Origin: CAVXYG01 sp963706835
GTDB lineage: Bacteria > Actinomycetota > Actinomycetes > S36-B12 > GCA-2699445
Direction of reading: 5' to 3'
NCBI GenBank assembly: GCA_963706835.1
Contig: CAVPOB010000014.1
Location: 62,001 to 126,000 of the forward strand
DNA length: 64,000 nt
The position numbers and the translations under genes were made by a program. The number at the start of each line of letters is the position of its first letter. The stretch's first letter is position 1. The notes under the pieces are model-generated. The model did no database searches, was not told the origin of the DNA, and saw only the letters and a program-made list of their open reading frames with translations. Below are positions 36,118 to 45,487 of the stretch, piece by piece.

Positions 36118-37070
36118 CTACAGGACCGCCCACAGCCCCGCCACGATGGTGTCGGGTCGGCCGAAGACGTCTGCTGCCAGTGCGCGTTTGATCCGGATGC
36201 CGGTCGCCTCGATGTCCTCCTGCCGCCGCTTCTCCGACTGCAGCACCGTCGGGTCGGTGTACTTCATGGCCCCATCGACCTCCAGGCCCCGCAGCGCCTC
36301 TGGCCACAGCAGGTCGACGTAGTAGCGCTTACCGGATGCGCCCATGACGGGTGGGTTCACCTCCGGGATCGGGAGCCCCGATTGGCGCAGATGACCGCGG
36401 ATATGGGACTCCGGCGGCGAGTCGGCGGCCGGATCCGCCCAGTCCAGGCAGGTGCGGGCGCGGATTCCGGACGGGCGAGGCGTCACTGCAAGCGCTTGGG
36501 CGAAGGCGCCCCGGACCCGCTCGCGCACCTTCGGGGAGCGCAGCAGCGCGCGATCGGTCGTGCCCGCCAGCCGACGGGCGGCAGCGTCGACGACGATCAG
36601 CGCCTCAGGGATCGGCAGTAGGCGGGCCACATCCACCGCTGTCGTCGGCAGATCGGTGACGTTGCGATGATCGAGCCGCATCGTCGCGCGGGCACCCAGT
36701 GTCCAGTTCACCAGGCCGGCTGCCCGACTCAGCGGTCGTTGCGAGGCAAGCACGATGGGCAGCCTGCCCCAGTCCCCCACGGATCCGGGCAGGGGAGATC
36801 CCAGCACGCAGCCGCCGCAGTGCCGGCCGCTGCGGCGGTTGGGCGCTCCAGCAGGAGGGCGTCCAAGCGGGCGAGGTAGCCTGCTCGACTGCCGGGCTCC
36901 GGTCGGACTGTGCAGAAGCGGCCGTGGCCCACCTTGTGCAGGCCGCCCCGTGCCACCGCGCGCTGCAGGCGTGGCCAGGAGATGCCGGCCGCCTCGGCCA
37001 TCGCAGTGCTGAAGACCTCGTCACCGAATTCGTCGCGGAGGAGTCTGACGGTGTTGCCGCGCGCCTGCAT
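36118..37070 (-). CDS. AbiEi-like antitoxin-type / DUF559 domain protein (frameshifted)
   Basis: The N-terminal part reads LLRDEFGDEVFSTAMAEAAG and ARGGLHKVGHGRFC, the AbiEi-type winged-helix start. After a frame change near 36780-36800 it continues ASQRPLSRAAGLVNWTLGAR and ends with a DUF559 (VSR/restriction-endonuclease-like) domain: ESHIRGHLRQSGLPIPEVNP, YYVDLLWPEALRGLEVDGAM, KRRQEDIEATGIRIKR. The D-(x)n-E-x-D pattern of that nuclease fold is present. Such proteins are common, dispersed and mostly solitary in actinobacteria; no AbiEii toxin lies beside it, so an antitoxin role is doubtful. The ATG at 37070 has GGGAG 10 nt upstream. Confidence 0.7.
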
Positions 37071-37254
37071 GAAGGGCAGTCTCCCGAGCGCCACTGCAAC
37101 ACGGAGCGTGGTCGGCGGCTGCTGTGCATGGTCGTGGGGGCTGGGGACGAACGGAAACCACTGTTCCGGGCCGCTCGAGCGGGCCAAAACCGGAGGTTTG
37201 CGTTGCCGTCCGCTATCCGGCGCAGTGCGTGGTAGCGCAGCGTAATCAGCACGG

Positions 37255-37291
37255 CGAAAGGGCCGGCCATCATCGACGGCCGGCCCTTTCG
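37255..37291 (-). terminator. Strong hairpin terminator behind the aldolase gene
   Basis: A perfect 14-bp stem (37255-37268 with 37278-37291, CGAAAGGGCCGGCC) with a 9-nt loop begins 13 nt after the aldolase stop. It is symmetric, so it also insulates the DUF559 gene. Confidence 0.85.
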
Positions 37292-37303
37292 GGAGTTGCC
37301 TTG

Positions 37304-38323
37304 CTACATCTTCTGGCCGGAGGAGCGTAGGTCCTCGCAGGCCCGCACGACGCGGGCGGCCATTCCAGCCTCCGACGACTTGCCGTAGGAGCGCGGGTCA
37401 TACACCTTCTTGTTGCCGACCTCGCCGTCGACCTTGAGCACGCCGTCGTAGTTCTTGAACATGTGGTCCACGATCGGGCGGGTGAAGGCGTACTGGGTGT
37501 CGGTGTCGACGTTCATCTTCACCACGCCATAATCCAGCGCCTCGCGGATCTCCGAGAGCAGCGAGCCCGACCCGCCGTGGAACACGAAGTCGAACGGCCG
37601 CTCCACACCGTACTGCTCACCGACCGCCTTCTGGATGTCGTCGAGGATCTTCGGCGTCAGGACGACGTTGCCCGGCTTGTACACGCCGTGCACGTTGCCG
37701 AAGGTGGCGGCCACCAGGTAGCGCCCGCGCTCGCCCAGGCCCAGTTTGGCTGCAGTAGCCAGGCCGTCCTCAGGCGTGGAGAACAGGTTGGCATCCGCCT
37801 TCGCCTGGACCCCATCCTCCTCGCCGCCGACAACGCCGATCTCGATCTCGAGGATGATGTTGGCCCGATGGCACTTGTCCAGGTACTCCTCGGCGATGTC
37901 CAGGTTCTCCGCCAGGGGCACCGCCGAGCCGTCCCACATGTGGGAGGTGAACAACGGCTCCTGGCCGTTGGCCACCCGATCCAGCGAGATGTCGATGAGC
38001 GGCGCGATGTAGGTGGATAGCTTGTCCTTGGGACAGTGATCGGTATGCAGTCCGATGTTGATCGGGTAGTGCTCGGCGATCGAGCGGATGTACTCCGCCA
38101 TCGCCGTAGCGCCGGCGACCATGCTCTTCACGTACTGCCCGGACGCGAACTCCGCGCCGCCCGTGGACAGCTGCAGAATCCCGTCGCTCTCGGCTTCGGC
38201 GAACCCGCGCAGCGCAGCGGCGGCTGTCTGCGACGACGTCACATTGATCGCGGGATACGCGAAGTGACCGGCCTTGGCGCGGTCGAACATCTCGGCGTAG
38301 ACCTCAGGGCTGGCAACAGGCAT
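37304..38323 (-). CDS. fba: Class II fructose-bisphosphate aldolase
   Basis: 339 residues, zinc-dependent class IIA type: cleaves fructose 1,6-bisphosphate to DHAP and glyceraldehyde 3-phosphate. Zinc ligands and active-site residues: NIGLHTDHCPKDKLSTY, ILEIEIGVVGGEEDGV, AATFGNVHGVYKPGNVVLTP, DFVFHGGSGSLLSEI and VKMNVDTDTQYAFTRP. Length and motifs match actinobacterial Fba. ATG 38323 has GAGGAGA upstream. A monocistronic unit with its own terminator. Confidence 0.95.
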   Translation of the reverse strand: MPVASPEVYAEMFDRAKAGHFAYPAINVTSSQTAAAALRGFAEAESDGILQLSTGGAEFASGQYVKSMVAGATAMAEYIRSIAEHYPINIGLHTDHCPKDKLSTYIAPLIDISLDRVANGQEPLFTSHMWDGSAVPLAENLDIAEEYLDKCHRANIILEIEIGVVGGEEDGVQAKADANLFSTPEDGLATAAKLGLGERGRYLVAATFGNVHGVYKPGNVVLTPKILDDIQKAVGEQYGVERPFDFVFHGGSGSLLSEIREALDYGVVKMNVDTDTQYAFTRPIVDHMFKNYDGVLKVDGEVGNKKVYDPRSYGKSSEAGMAARVVRACEDLRSSGQKM

Positions 38324-38478
38324 CTATCTCGTCTCCTCGCCTGGTGGGCTTGCGGACCGGCCGAACGACCGGGATGTTCGCATCCTTGCAGACGCACCGC
38401 ATGGGTTGCGCGGACATCAGGGGCAGTTCACCGGATTGCCACGACCCCCGCAACCGGACAGCGCGATACGTTGGCGGG

Positions 38479-39210
38479 GTGGCGAACTCCTCCACTGCCA
38501 TAGCGGCGCTGACCGGGGTGACGAAGGTCTACGGCGAAGGGGCGGCCGCCGTGCATGCGCTGCGTGGCGTCGACCTGGAAATTCGCGCGGGCGAAGTCGT
38601 GGTCGTGCTCGGACCGTCGGGCTCCGGCAAGACCACGCTGCTGAACATTCTGGGCGGCATCGAGGCCGCCAGCAGCGGGGAGGTCCGACTGGGCGGGGAG
38701 GACCTGGTCGGCCGGTCCCCCGAAGAGCTCGCCACTATCCGACGCCACAATGTGGCCTTCATCTTCCAGTTCTTCAACCTGATCCAGACGCTCACCGCCG
38801 CCGAGAACGTCCAGGTGATCGCCGAGCTGACCGAGCAGGGCGAGGGTGCCGCGCTGCGGGAGCGCGTCGCAGCCGCCCTTGCGGCAGTCGGTCTGGCGGA
38901 TCGGGCCGACCACTTCCCGGGCCAGATCTCCGGCGGCCAGCAGCAACGGGTGGCGATCGCTCGGGCGCTGGTCACCGAACCGCGCCTGATGCTGTGCGAC
39001 GAACCCACGGGGGCGCTTGATCTCGAGACCGGCCGACAGGTCCTGGACCTGCTGCAGCGGACCGCGCGGGAGGAGTCGCGGGCCGTCGTCATCGTGACCC
39101 ACAACTCGGGCATCGCGTCGATGGCCGATCGCGTCGTGCGGGTGCACGACGGCCGGATCGCCGAGCTGGTCGAGCAGCAGGCCGGTTCGGCGCACGATGT
39201 GGAGTGGTGA
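38479..39210 (+). CDS. ABC transporter ATP-binding protein (LolD/MacB type)
   Basis: 243 residues. Walker A GPSGSGKTTLLNILGG, Q-loop FIFQFFNLIQTLTAAENV, signature ISGGQQQRVAIARAL, Walker B LMLCDEPTGALD and switch His in VIVTHNSGIASMADRV. The FFNL and PTGALD features place it with ATPases that pair with FtsX-type permeases. The GTG at 38479 starts right before the conserved domain; upstream in-frame sequence is non-coding in character. Its stop overlaps the permease ATG (TGATG), so the two are coupled. Confidence 0.93.
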   Translation: MANSSTAIAALTGVTKVYGEGAAAVHALRGVDLEIRAGEVVVVLGPSGSGKTTLLNILGGIEAASSGEVRLGGEDLVGRSPEELATIRRHNVAFIFQFFNLIQTLTAAENVQVIAELTEQGEGAALRERVAAALAAVGLADRADHFPGQISGGQQQRVAIARALVTEPRLMLCDEPTGALDLETGRQVLDLLQRTAREESRAVVIVTHNSGIASMADRVVRVHDGRIAELVEQQAGSAHDVEW

Positions 39211-41591
39211 TGGCGGGCCATCCCACCCTGCGGCGCAAGCTGAGGCGGGACATCCGGCGCACATGGCCGCTGTTCAGCGCCTTGGTGATCACGGTGATGC
39301 TGGGCATCGCCCTGTACGCGGCCGCTGACAACTCCTACCGCAACCTGGTGAACTCCTACAACAACGCGTTTGCGGAGGAGGGCTTCCCGGATCTCTTCGT
39401 CACCGGCGCCGATGTGGCCGGGTTCGCAGCCGGTGCCGCCGCGCGCACGGAGGTGCAGGCGACCCGCACCAGGGTGCAGGCGGACCTGCCGATGAGCATC
39501 CCCGCCGACGCGGGCGCGGTCGACCGCCTGGTGGGCAGGGTCGTGGGATACCCGGCCGCCGGCACCCCGGAGGTCGCATCGGTGACGGTGCTGTCCGGGG
39601 CGACCAATCCGGGGCCCGGCAGTGTGCTGGTGGAGAAGCATATGGCGGGCGATTTCGACCTCGTCGCGGGCGATCGGATCACCATCACCACTGCCGTCGG
39701 AGCGGTGGAAGTCCGGGTCGCTGGCGTGGTCGGCAGTGCCGAGTACCTGTGGCCGGCGGCCAGTCGGCAGGCGATGTTCCCGCCCCCCAGGACCTTCGGC
39801 GTGCTGTTCGTGTCACAGGAGGACGCCCGGACCTGGAGCGGCGGGCCCGACAACCAGGCGCTGGTCCTGCTCACCGATGAGGCGCGGCAGGACGGCGCAG
39901 TCCTGGCCGACCTGCGCGACGCGGCGGTGGCCTCCGGTGCCACGGAAGTCCTCGACCGGTCGCAGCAGCCGTCGAACTCCCTGCTGCAGGAGGATATCTC
40001 CGGCTTCGAGCAGATGGCCGTGGCGTTCCCAGCCCTGTTCCTGTCCGCGGCCGCGCTGGCGCTGTACGTGCTGCTCACACGTCGCGTCACCGAGGAGCGC
40101 CAGATCATCGGGACGCTACGGGCGCACGGCATGCGCTCGCGCACGCTGGGGTGGCACTACCTGGGCTACGGGCTTGCTGCCGGCCTGGTGGGGGCGGTGC
40201 TGGGCCTGCCGCTGGGGATGGCGATGGCGGGGGCCATGTCGCGGCTCTACGTCGACGTCATCGGATTGCCGGAGCAGTTGCAGGTCTTCGGCGGGTACGG
40301 CTTGTCGACGGTGATCATCGGCCTCGGCTTCGCCCTGATCGCTACCGGTCTCGCCGGGCTGTTCCCCGCGCGACGCGCCGCACGGATCCTGCCGGCAGAG
40401 GCGATGCGGGGCGAAGTCCCGTCGGCACGGGCGGGGCACAGCTGGGCCGAACGGCTCCTGCCGCGCGGGGCCTCGGCGCGCAGCCGCATGATCGTGCGGG
40501 GCATCGGACGCAGCCGCAAGCGCACCGTGTTCACCGCGGCCGGTGTGGCCATGGCGCTGATCCTGGTGCTTGTCTCTGGCGGAATGCTGGACACGATGAA
40601 CAGCCTGATCCGGGTGCAGTTCCAGCAGGTTTCCACGGCCGACTTCCGCATCGACTACGCGGCACCGGTGACCGAGCAGGAACTCGCCCGGGTGCGGGAT
40701 GTGCCGGGCATCGCCGCAGCGGAACCGGTGACCGTGCAGGACGTCTCGGTCTCCTACCGTGGCGCGGTCTACGCCACCACCCTGACCGCCTACGACGACG
40801 ACACCGTGATGCACGGGTTCATCGACCCCGGCGGGGATGCGCTGCGACTGCCCGACGACGGCGTCCTCATCGACGAGGCGATCACGGCCCAGATCCCGGA
40901 TCTCGCGCCCGGGGCGGAGGTCGGTCTGACGTTCCCGGCGCTGGGCACCTCGGTGACCGCAACCGTCGCGGACTTCAGCTATCAGCCGCTCGGCACGTTC
41001 GTGCACGCCAGCACGACCTGGGCCGATCAGGCGATTCCCGGGGCCCAGGCGACGACTGCGCTGGCCACCACGACCCCCGATGCCGACATCGACGACCTGC
41101 GTCGGCAACTGCTGGCCCTGCCCGGCGTCATCGCGGTGGTGGAGACCTCGGCGCTGGAGGACCTCTATGCGCAGTTCGCCGGGCTCTTCCTGGTCTTCAT
41201 CGGCGCCATGCTGGCGCTGGGCGGGGCGATGGCCTTCGCCATCATCTTCACCACGATGAGCGTCAACATCGTCGAACGGCAGCGGGAACTGGCGACCTTG
41301 CGGGCGGCCGGGGTGCGGCACCGCCTGCTGGCCGGGCTGGTGGGCGGCGAGAACCTCATCGTGGCGGCGTTCGGCATCATTCCCGGCCTGATCCTCGGCT
41401 GGATCGCCGCAGACGTGATGCTGCAGACGTACTCCAGCGACCAGTTCACCCTGGATCTGCAGTTCCGCCTCAGCACGATCCTGCTGTCGGTCGGCGTGAT
41501 CATGCTGGTCGCGGCGCTGTCCCAGATCCCCGGGCTGCGCGCCATCCGCCGCATGGACATCGCGCAGGTCGTCCGGGAGCGGTCAGCGTGA
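39210..41591 (+). CDS. ABC transporter permease with two FtsX domains
   Basis: About 793 residues. One N-terminal membrane segment (LFSALVITVMLGIALYAAAD), a large periplasmic-type domain, an FtsX unit with RRVTEERQIIGTLRAHGMRS, a second extracellular domain (residues about 435-650), then a second FtsX unit with IVERQRELATLRAAGVRHRL. The repeated ER-Q-x-x-TLRA-x-G motif is the coupling helix region. This ten-segment layout is used by exporters and mechanotransmission systems for lipoproteins, lipids or peptides; the cargo cannot be told. ATG 39210 overlaps the ATPase stop by 1 nt. Confidence 0.9.
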   Translation: MAGHPTLRRKLRRDIRRTWPLFSALVITVMLGIALYAAADNSYRNLVNSYNNAFAEEGFPDLFVTGADVAGFAAGAAARTEVQATRTRVQADLPMSIPADAGAVDRLVGRVVGYPAAGTPEVASVTVLSGATNPGPGSVLVEKHMAGDFDLVAGDRITITTAVGAVEVRVAGVVGSAEYLWPAASRQAMFPPPRTFGVLFVSQEDARTWSGGPDNQALVLLTDEARQDGAVLADLRDAAVASGATEVLDRSQQPSNSLLQEDISGFEQMAVAFPALFLSAAALALYVLLTRRVTEERQIIGTLRAHGMRSRTLGWHYLGYGLAAGLVGAVLGLPLGMAMAGAMSRLYVDVIGLPEQLQVFGGYGLSTVIIGLGFALIATGLAGLFPARRAARILPAEAMRGEVPSARAGHSWAERLLPRGASARSRMIVRGIGRSRKRTVFTAAGVAMALILVLVSGGMLDTMNSLIRVQFQQVSTADFRIDYAAPVTEQELARVRDVPGIAAAEPVTVQDVSVSYRGAVYATTLTAYDDDTVMHGFIDPGGDALRLPDDGVLIDEAITAQIPDLAPGAEVGLTFPALGTSVTATVADFSYQPLGTFVHASTTWADQAIPGAQATTALATTTPDADIDDLRRQLLALPGVIAVVETSALEDLYAQFAGLFLVFIGAMLALGGAMAFAIIFTTMSVNIVERQRELATLRAAGVRHRLLAGLVGGENLIVAAFGIIPGLILGWIAADVMLQTYSSDQFTLDLQFRLSTILLSVGVIMLVAALSQIPGLRAIRRMDIAQVVRERSA

Positions 41592-41613
41592 GCGGAGGCG
41601 GTAGGTTGAGCGC

Positions 41614-42567
41614 GTGATTCGGTGGCTGATCGATGTCGTACGCGGTGCCCTGATGGGCGCCGCCGAAGTGGTGCCCGGTGTGAGCGGCGGCACGATCGCG
41701 CTCATCGTCGGCATCTACCGCACGCTCATCGAGCAGGCGGCCCACCTGGTGGGTTCGCTGCGGATGCTGGTGAGCAGCGAGGCGCGCCAGGGCCGCGGCG
41801 CCCTGCAGGCCTTCTGGGAGGAGATCCGCGCCGCGCGGTGGTCGGTGCTGATCCCGGTCGGGATGGGCATGCTCACCGCGGTGGTGGTCGGGGCCGCGGT
41901 GCTGGAGCCGTTGATCGAGGAGTACCCGGTGCAGACGCGCGCGGTGTTCAGCGGTCTGGTTGCCGCGGGCATCATCGTGCCGGCGTCCATGGTGGCGCGG
42001 ACCAAGGCCGGCGCCTGGCGGGTCAAGGACCTGGCCGTCGCCGGGCTCGCCGCGGCCTTCGCCTTCCTCATCACCGGGATTCCGCCGGGCAACATCGACG
42101 ACCCCAGCCCGCTGGTCATCATGGCCTCGGCAGCGATCGCGGTCTGCGCGCTGGTGCTGCCGGGGTTGTCCGGGTCCTTCCTGCTGCTCACGATCGGCCT
42201 GTACGAGACCACGCTGAACGCCGTCAACGACCGCGACTGGGCCTACCTGGCCACGTTCGCGGTCGGTGCCGCGATCGGCCTGGCCACCTTCGTGAGCGTG
42301 CTGGAGTGGCTCTTCGAGCACAAGGCCCGTCCGACCCTGGTCGTGCTCACCGGTCTGATGGCGGGATCGCTGCGCGCGCTGTGGCCGTGGCAGACCGAGG
42401 ACCGCGAGCTGCTGGCCCCCTCCGGCGACGTCGGCCAGGTCCTGCTGCTGTTCGCGGCCGGAGCCGCCTCCGTCCTGGTGCTGCTGTGGCTGGAGCGGCG
42501 GCTGCGGCACCGGCTGACCGACGAAGAGGTCGAGGAGGACGGCAGCACCAGCGCCGAACAGCACTGA
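41614..42567 (+). CDS. DUF368 protein, undecaprenyl phosphate translocase (PopT/UptA-type) family
   Basis: 317 residues with about eight or nine membrane segments and the DUF368 hallmarks: RGALMGAAEVVPGVSGGTIAL at the N-terminus and a second half ALVLPGLSGSFLLLTIGLYE. In other bacteria DUF368 members recycle undecaprenyl phosphate across the membrane for wall synthesis; the assignment here is by family only. The GTG start is 22 nt after the permease stop, so it probably belongs to the same transcript as the ABC pair. The stop codon lies inside the following terminator stem. Confidence 0.85.
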   Translation: MIRWLIDVVRGALMGAAEVVPGVSGGTIALIVGIYRTLIEQAAHLVGSLRMLVSSEARQGRGALQAFWEEIRAARWSVLIPVGMGMLTAVVVGAAVLEPLIEEYPVQTRAVFSGLVAAGIIVPASMVARTKAGAWRVKDLAVAGLAAAFAFLITGIPPGNIDDPSPLVIMASAAIAVCALVLPGLSGSFLLLTIGLYETTLNAVNDRDWAYLATFAVGAAIGLATFVSVLEWLFEHKARPTLVVLTGLMAGSLRALWPWQTEDRELLAPSGDVGQVLLLFAAGAASVLVLLWLERRLRHRLTDEEVEEDGSTSAEQH

Positions 42568-42597
42568 TCGGCGCCGGTTGCCCAGCGCCGATCAGTG
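42562..42597. terminator. Bidirectional hairpin terminator
   Basis: A perfect 13-bp stem (42562-42574 CACTGATCGGCGC with 42585-42597) and 10-nt loop. It lies between the convergent DUF368 gene (stop 42567, inside the stem) and the small membrane protein (stop 42620). Confidence 0.85.
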
Positions 42598-42619
42598 CCG
42601 CGTGCGGTGAGCGTGCCGA

Positions 42620-42844
42620 CTAGAACAGATCCTGCTCGGCCTCGCGCATGGCCGCGTCGTTGGCCCGTTGCGCGCGCATCGCTGAGGCGATCCCGAGGGC
42701 GCCGAGGACCACGAGGAGGACCGGGAACACCAGGGCGCCGCTGAAGCCGAAGTCGACCCATTGGCCGAGGATGAAGGCTGCAGCCAGTGCGACGAACGCC
42801 AGGCCGGCGCCCAAGCTGAAGATGTCGAGGGGGTGGCGGTTCAT
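42620..42844 (-). CDS. Small two-helix membrane protein
   Basis: 74 residues: a short N-terminus MNRHPLDIFSLGAG, two hydrophobic helices (about 12-30 and 38-55) and a charged helical tail AMRAQRANDAAMREAEQDLF. Unknown function. Its start overlaps the stop of the PspC/LiaF-like gene by 4 nt, so it is very likely coupled to it and may be part of the same envelope-stress module. Confidence 0.75.
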   Translation of the reverse strand: MNRHPLDIFSLGAGLAFVALAAAFILGQWVDFGFSGALVFPVLLVVLGALGIASAMRAQRANDAAMREAEQDLF

Positions 42845-44179
42845 GCTGATTCCTCCGGGGTGAGGGCCGGCGCATCGCTGCCGACAGATGGCTGATCGGT
42901 GGTGATGATGCGGATCTCGCCGAGGTCCACGGTGGCATCGATGCGCATCAGTGGGGCGCCGCTGGTGGCGGCTTCAAACGTCAGCACCTCGGGACACGTC
43001 GCCACCGTCGGCCACCTGGACTCCCTCCGCGCGGATCGAGCCGAGCCCGACACTGGCGTCGACGATGACGTTCCAGGACGCCGGGACCGTGATCACCAAC
43101 TCCCCGACCCCGACGCTGGCGGAGACATCATGGGGGGCGGTCTCGGCGTTCCAGTCGACGACGTCCAGCGCCGCCGAGCCGAATCCCCAGGAGAGCTCAT
43201 CGGCGCCGTCGGCCTGTGGGCCGAACTGGGTCTCGCCGAAGCCATTGGCGGCCCAGTCCACCGCCTCGCCGAGGCGGACCGACTCGGGGACCGCGGACAG
43301 CCCCCACACCATCAGGGACAGCGGCAGGGCGAGCAGCACCAGCCACCGGGCCCGGCCGACCCAGGCGCCGATGAGGATGCCGGCACCGAGGATGCCGAGG
43401 GTCACGCCGAAGATCGTGACGGCCGACAACGACGTGGCGTCGGTGGCGTTGAGGGCCCATGCCGCGCCGAACCAGATGATAGCGAGGGACAGGGTGATCG
43501 CGCCGAGGTAGGAGCGGGCCCGCGGCACTCGCGGCTGCGGGGCGTAGGCGGGAGGTGCCACCGGTGGGTATGGCGGCGCGGGTTGCTGCGGGTAGGGAGT
43601 GGCCGCATAGACAGCGGTCTCGGGGAAAGCGTCGGGCATGTGCTCTGCCTCCATCGGTGGTTGCTGCTGCGCCGCTGCCGGGTCGGGTGCGGGCAGGGTG
43701 GGGTCGTCCTCGTCGCTGGCTTGTGTCGGCGGAGGGACCGGCTGCAGGTGCTCCGGCGGGACCGCCGCGGGTGCGGCGTCGCTCGGCGAGCGCCGGGCCA
43801 GGGCGACGAGCAGGGCGATGAGCCCGGCGACGACCAGGAAGCCGGCGCCGTCGCCGAACGGGAACACCAGGTTCGGCAGGATGATGAGGCCTGCGAGCAC
43901 GGCGATGACGAGCATCGGCAGGCGGCGCGAGGACGTGATGTCGCTGGTGTCGCCTGGCTCGGGCAGCCAGGCGGCCCCCGCCAGGTACAGCACGATGCCG
44001 AGCCCGCCGAACAGGGCGAGCACGGCCACAGCGATCCGCACGACGAGCGGATCCAGGCCGTAGGTCTCGGCGAAGCCGCCGCAGACGCCGAGGATCTTGC
44101 GGTTGTCGGCACTGCGGTGCGGCCGTGGCGGGGTTGGGGGCTGGTTTGGTGTCGGTGGTGGGGCGGTGGGAGTGCTCAT
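42841..44179 (-). CDS. PspC-domain, LiaF-like membrane protein (one frameshift)
   Basis: A Pro/Thr-rich N-terminus and a PspC domain (RKILGVCGGFAETYGLDPLV, VVRIAVAVLALFGGLGIVLY) are followed by two hydrophobic helices and a long Pro/Ala linker. Four more helices and a C-terminal beta domain of LiaF type come next (ELVITVPASWNVIVDASVGL, then after a frame change near 43000 PLMRIDATVDLGEIRIIT). In LiaFSR-like systems such proteins restrain the sensor kinase; here the kinase is transcribed divergently from 133 bp away. Start 44179 gives MSTPTAPPPTPNQPPTPP. The last 4 nt overlap the small membrane protein gene. Confidence 0.83.
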
Positions 44180-44220
44180 GCCACCAGGGTCGCTCCGGCG
44201 GTGCGCGCGGCACATCGGGG

Positions 44221-44276
44221 AGTCACCCTGAGCCGACCCTGAGATCGGTCCGGGTCCCTTCAGGGGTTCTCCCTGA
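44221..44276. promoter_or_regulatory. Putative operator: CCCTGA direct and inverted repeats in the divergent promoter
   Basis: CCCTGAG occurs at 44226-44232 and 44237-44243 (11-bp spacing). A perfect inverted repeat TCAGGG-N5-CCCTGA occupies 44260-44276. All lie in the 132-bp gap between the divergent PspC/LiaF-like gene and the kinase. An inverted TCAGGG site is what a dimeric LuxR-type regulator such as the one at 45484 could bind; this is inference. Confidence 0.5.
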
Positions 44277-44311
44277 TGACGACCCGACCGTGCGGCTGGG
44301 AAACTGCCGGT

Positions 44312-45487
44312 ATGGAGCAGATCGCCGCGGCCCCGCGCGCCTACCGCGATGGCGGGCAGCGCTGGGTCGCCGGGGTGGCCTCCGGCCTGGCCGAGCACAT
44401 GGGATGGTCGGTGGCCTGGACCCGTGTCGGATTCGTCGCGCTGAGCTTCGCCGGCGGTCTGGGCGTGATCCTGTATGCAGCGTTTTGGCTGCTCCTCCCG
44501 CTGCGGCCCGATGGCCGGCCGACGGCGACGCGGGAGTTGGGACTGCTGCCGCTGCTGGCGGTGGCCGCGCTGCTGCTGGGCGGCTGGCTGCTCGTGGCCG
44601 CGGCAGTACCGTCGCTCAGCTCACTCGGCTTCAGCACCATCCTGCTCATCGCCCTGGTCGTGGTGGGCCTCGGCGCGGCGATCATTTGGCGCCAGGCCGA
44701 CGACGATCAGCGCGGCAGCGGGGCCGGCGCGGCGCGGTGGCTGCGGATTGCGGTCGGGCTGGCGATGGTGGGCGTGGGGGCACTGCTGCTCGTCGCCGAT
44801 GCCGCCGACCCCGCCCAGGCGGCGCTCGGCCTGCTGGTGGGCCTGGTGGTCGCCGGCGGTCTGGGCCTGTTGGCGCTGCCCTGGATCCGCCAGCAGTGGG
44901 ACTCGGCCAGCCAGGAACGGGCGGCCCGGATCCGTGCCGCCGAACGCGCCGAGGTCGCCGCGCAGGTCCACGACTCGGTGCTGCAAACGCTCACCCTGAT
45001 CCGCGCCAACGCCGCCGACGCCGAGGCCGTGACGCGTCTGTCGCGCGCTGAGGAGCGCCGGTTGCGGCGGTGGCTGTACCAGCCCGAGGACGAGTCGGCG
45101 CCGACGTTGCGCTCCGCTCTGGAGCGACTGGCGGCCGAGACCGAGGCCGGCTACCCGGCGACCGTGGAGGTGATCGCCGTCGGGGACGCCGCCATGACCC
45201 CGGCCCTGCAACCGCTGCTCGCCGCTGCTGCCGAAGCTCTGCTGAACGCCGCCAAGCACGCCGGGGGCAGCATCACCCTGTACTGCGAGGCGGAACCTGA
45301 GACCATCGAGCTATCGGTGCGTGACCGGGGCTCGGGATTCGACCTGGCCGCGGTGCCCGGCGATCGGTTCGGCGTGCGCGCCTCGATCATCGGACGCATG
45401 GAACGGGCAGGCGGGACCGCCGAGATTCGGGCGGCACCTACCGGCACGGAAGTGCGGCTCTCGATCCCCCGGCAGGAGCGGTCATGA
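44312..45487 (+). CDS. PspC-domain sensor histidine kinase (HisKA_3-like)
   Basis: 391 residues. An N-terminal PspC domain (QRWVAGVASGLAEHMGWSVA) and further membrane helices (about residues 75-200) precede a coiled segment with the phosphoacceptor motif EVAAQVHDSVLQTLTLIRAN. An HATPase domain follows: LAAAAEALLNAAKHAGG (N-box), SVRDRGSGFDLAAVPGDRFG (G1) and GGTAEIRAAPTGTEVRLSIP. This PspC-kinase layout resembles MacS/LiaS-like envelope-stress sensors of actinobacteria. ATG 44312 (MEQIAAAPRAYRD) was chosen because the domain starts at once. Its stop overlaps the regulator start by 4 nt. Confidence 0.92.
   Translation: MEQIAAAPRAYRDGGQRWVAGVASGLAEHMGWSVAWTRVGFVALSFAGGLGVILYAAFWLLLPLRPDGRPTATRELGLLPLLAVAALLLGGWLLVAAAVPSLSSLGFSTILLIALVVVGLGAAIIWRQADDDQRGSGAGAARWLRIAVGLAMVGVGALLLVADAADPAQAALGLLVGLVVAGGLGLLALPWIRQQWDSASQERAARIRAAERAEVAAQVHDSVLQTLTLIRANAADAEAVTRLSRAEERRLRRWLYQPEDESAPTLRSALERLAAETEAGYPATVEVIAVGDAAMTPALQPLLAAAAEALLNAAKHAGGSITLYCEAEPETIELSVRDRGSGFDLAAVPGDRFGVRASIIGRMERAGGTAEIRAAPTGTEVRLSIPRQERS

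Noticed and set aside
36118..37070. A complete AbiE toxin-antitoxin system
   Set aside because: Only the AbiEi-like/DUF559 protein is present; no nucleotidyltransferase toxin gene adjoins.
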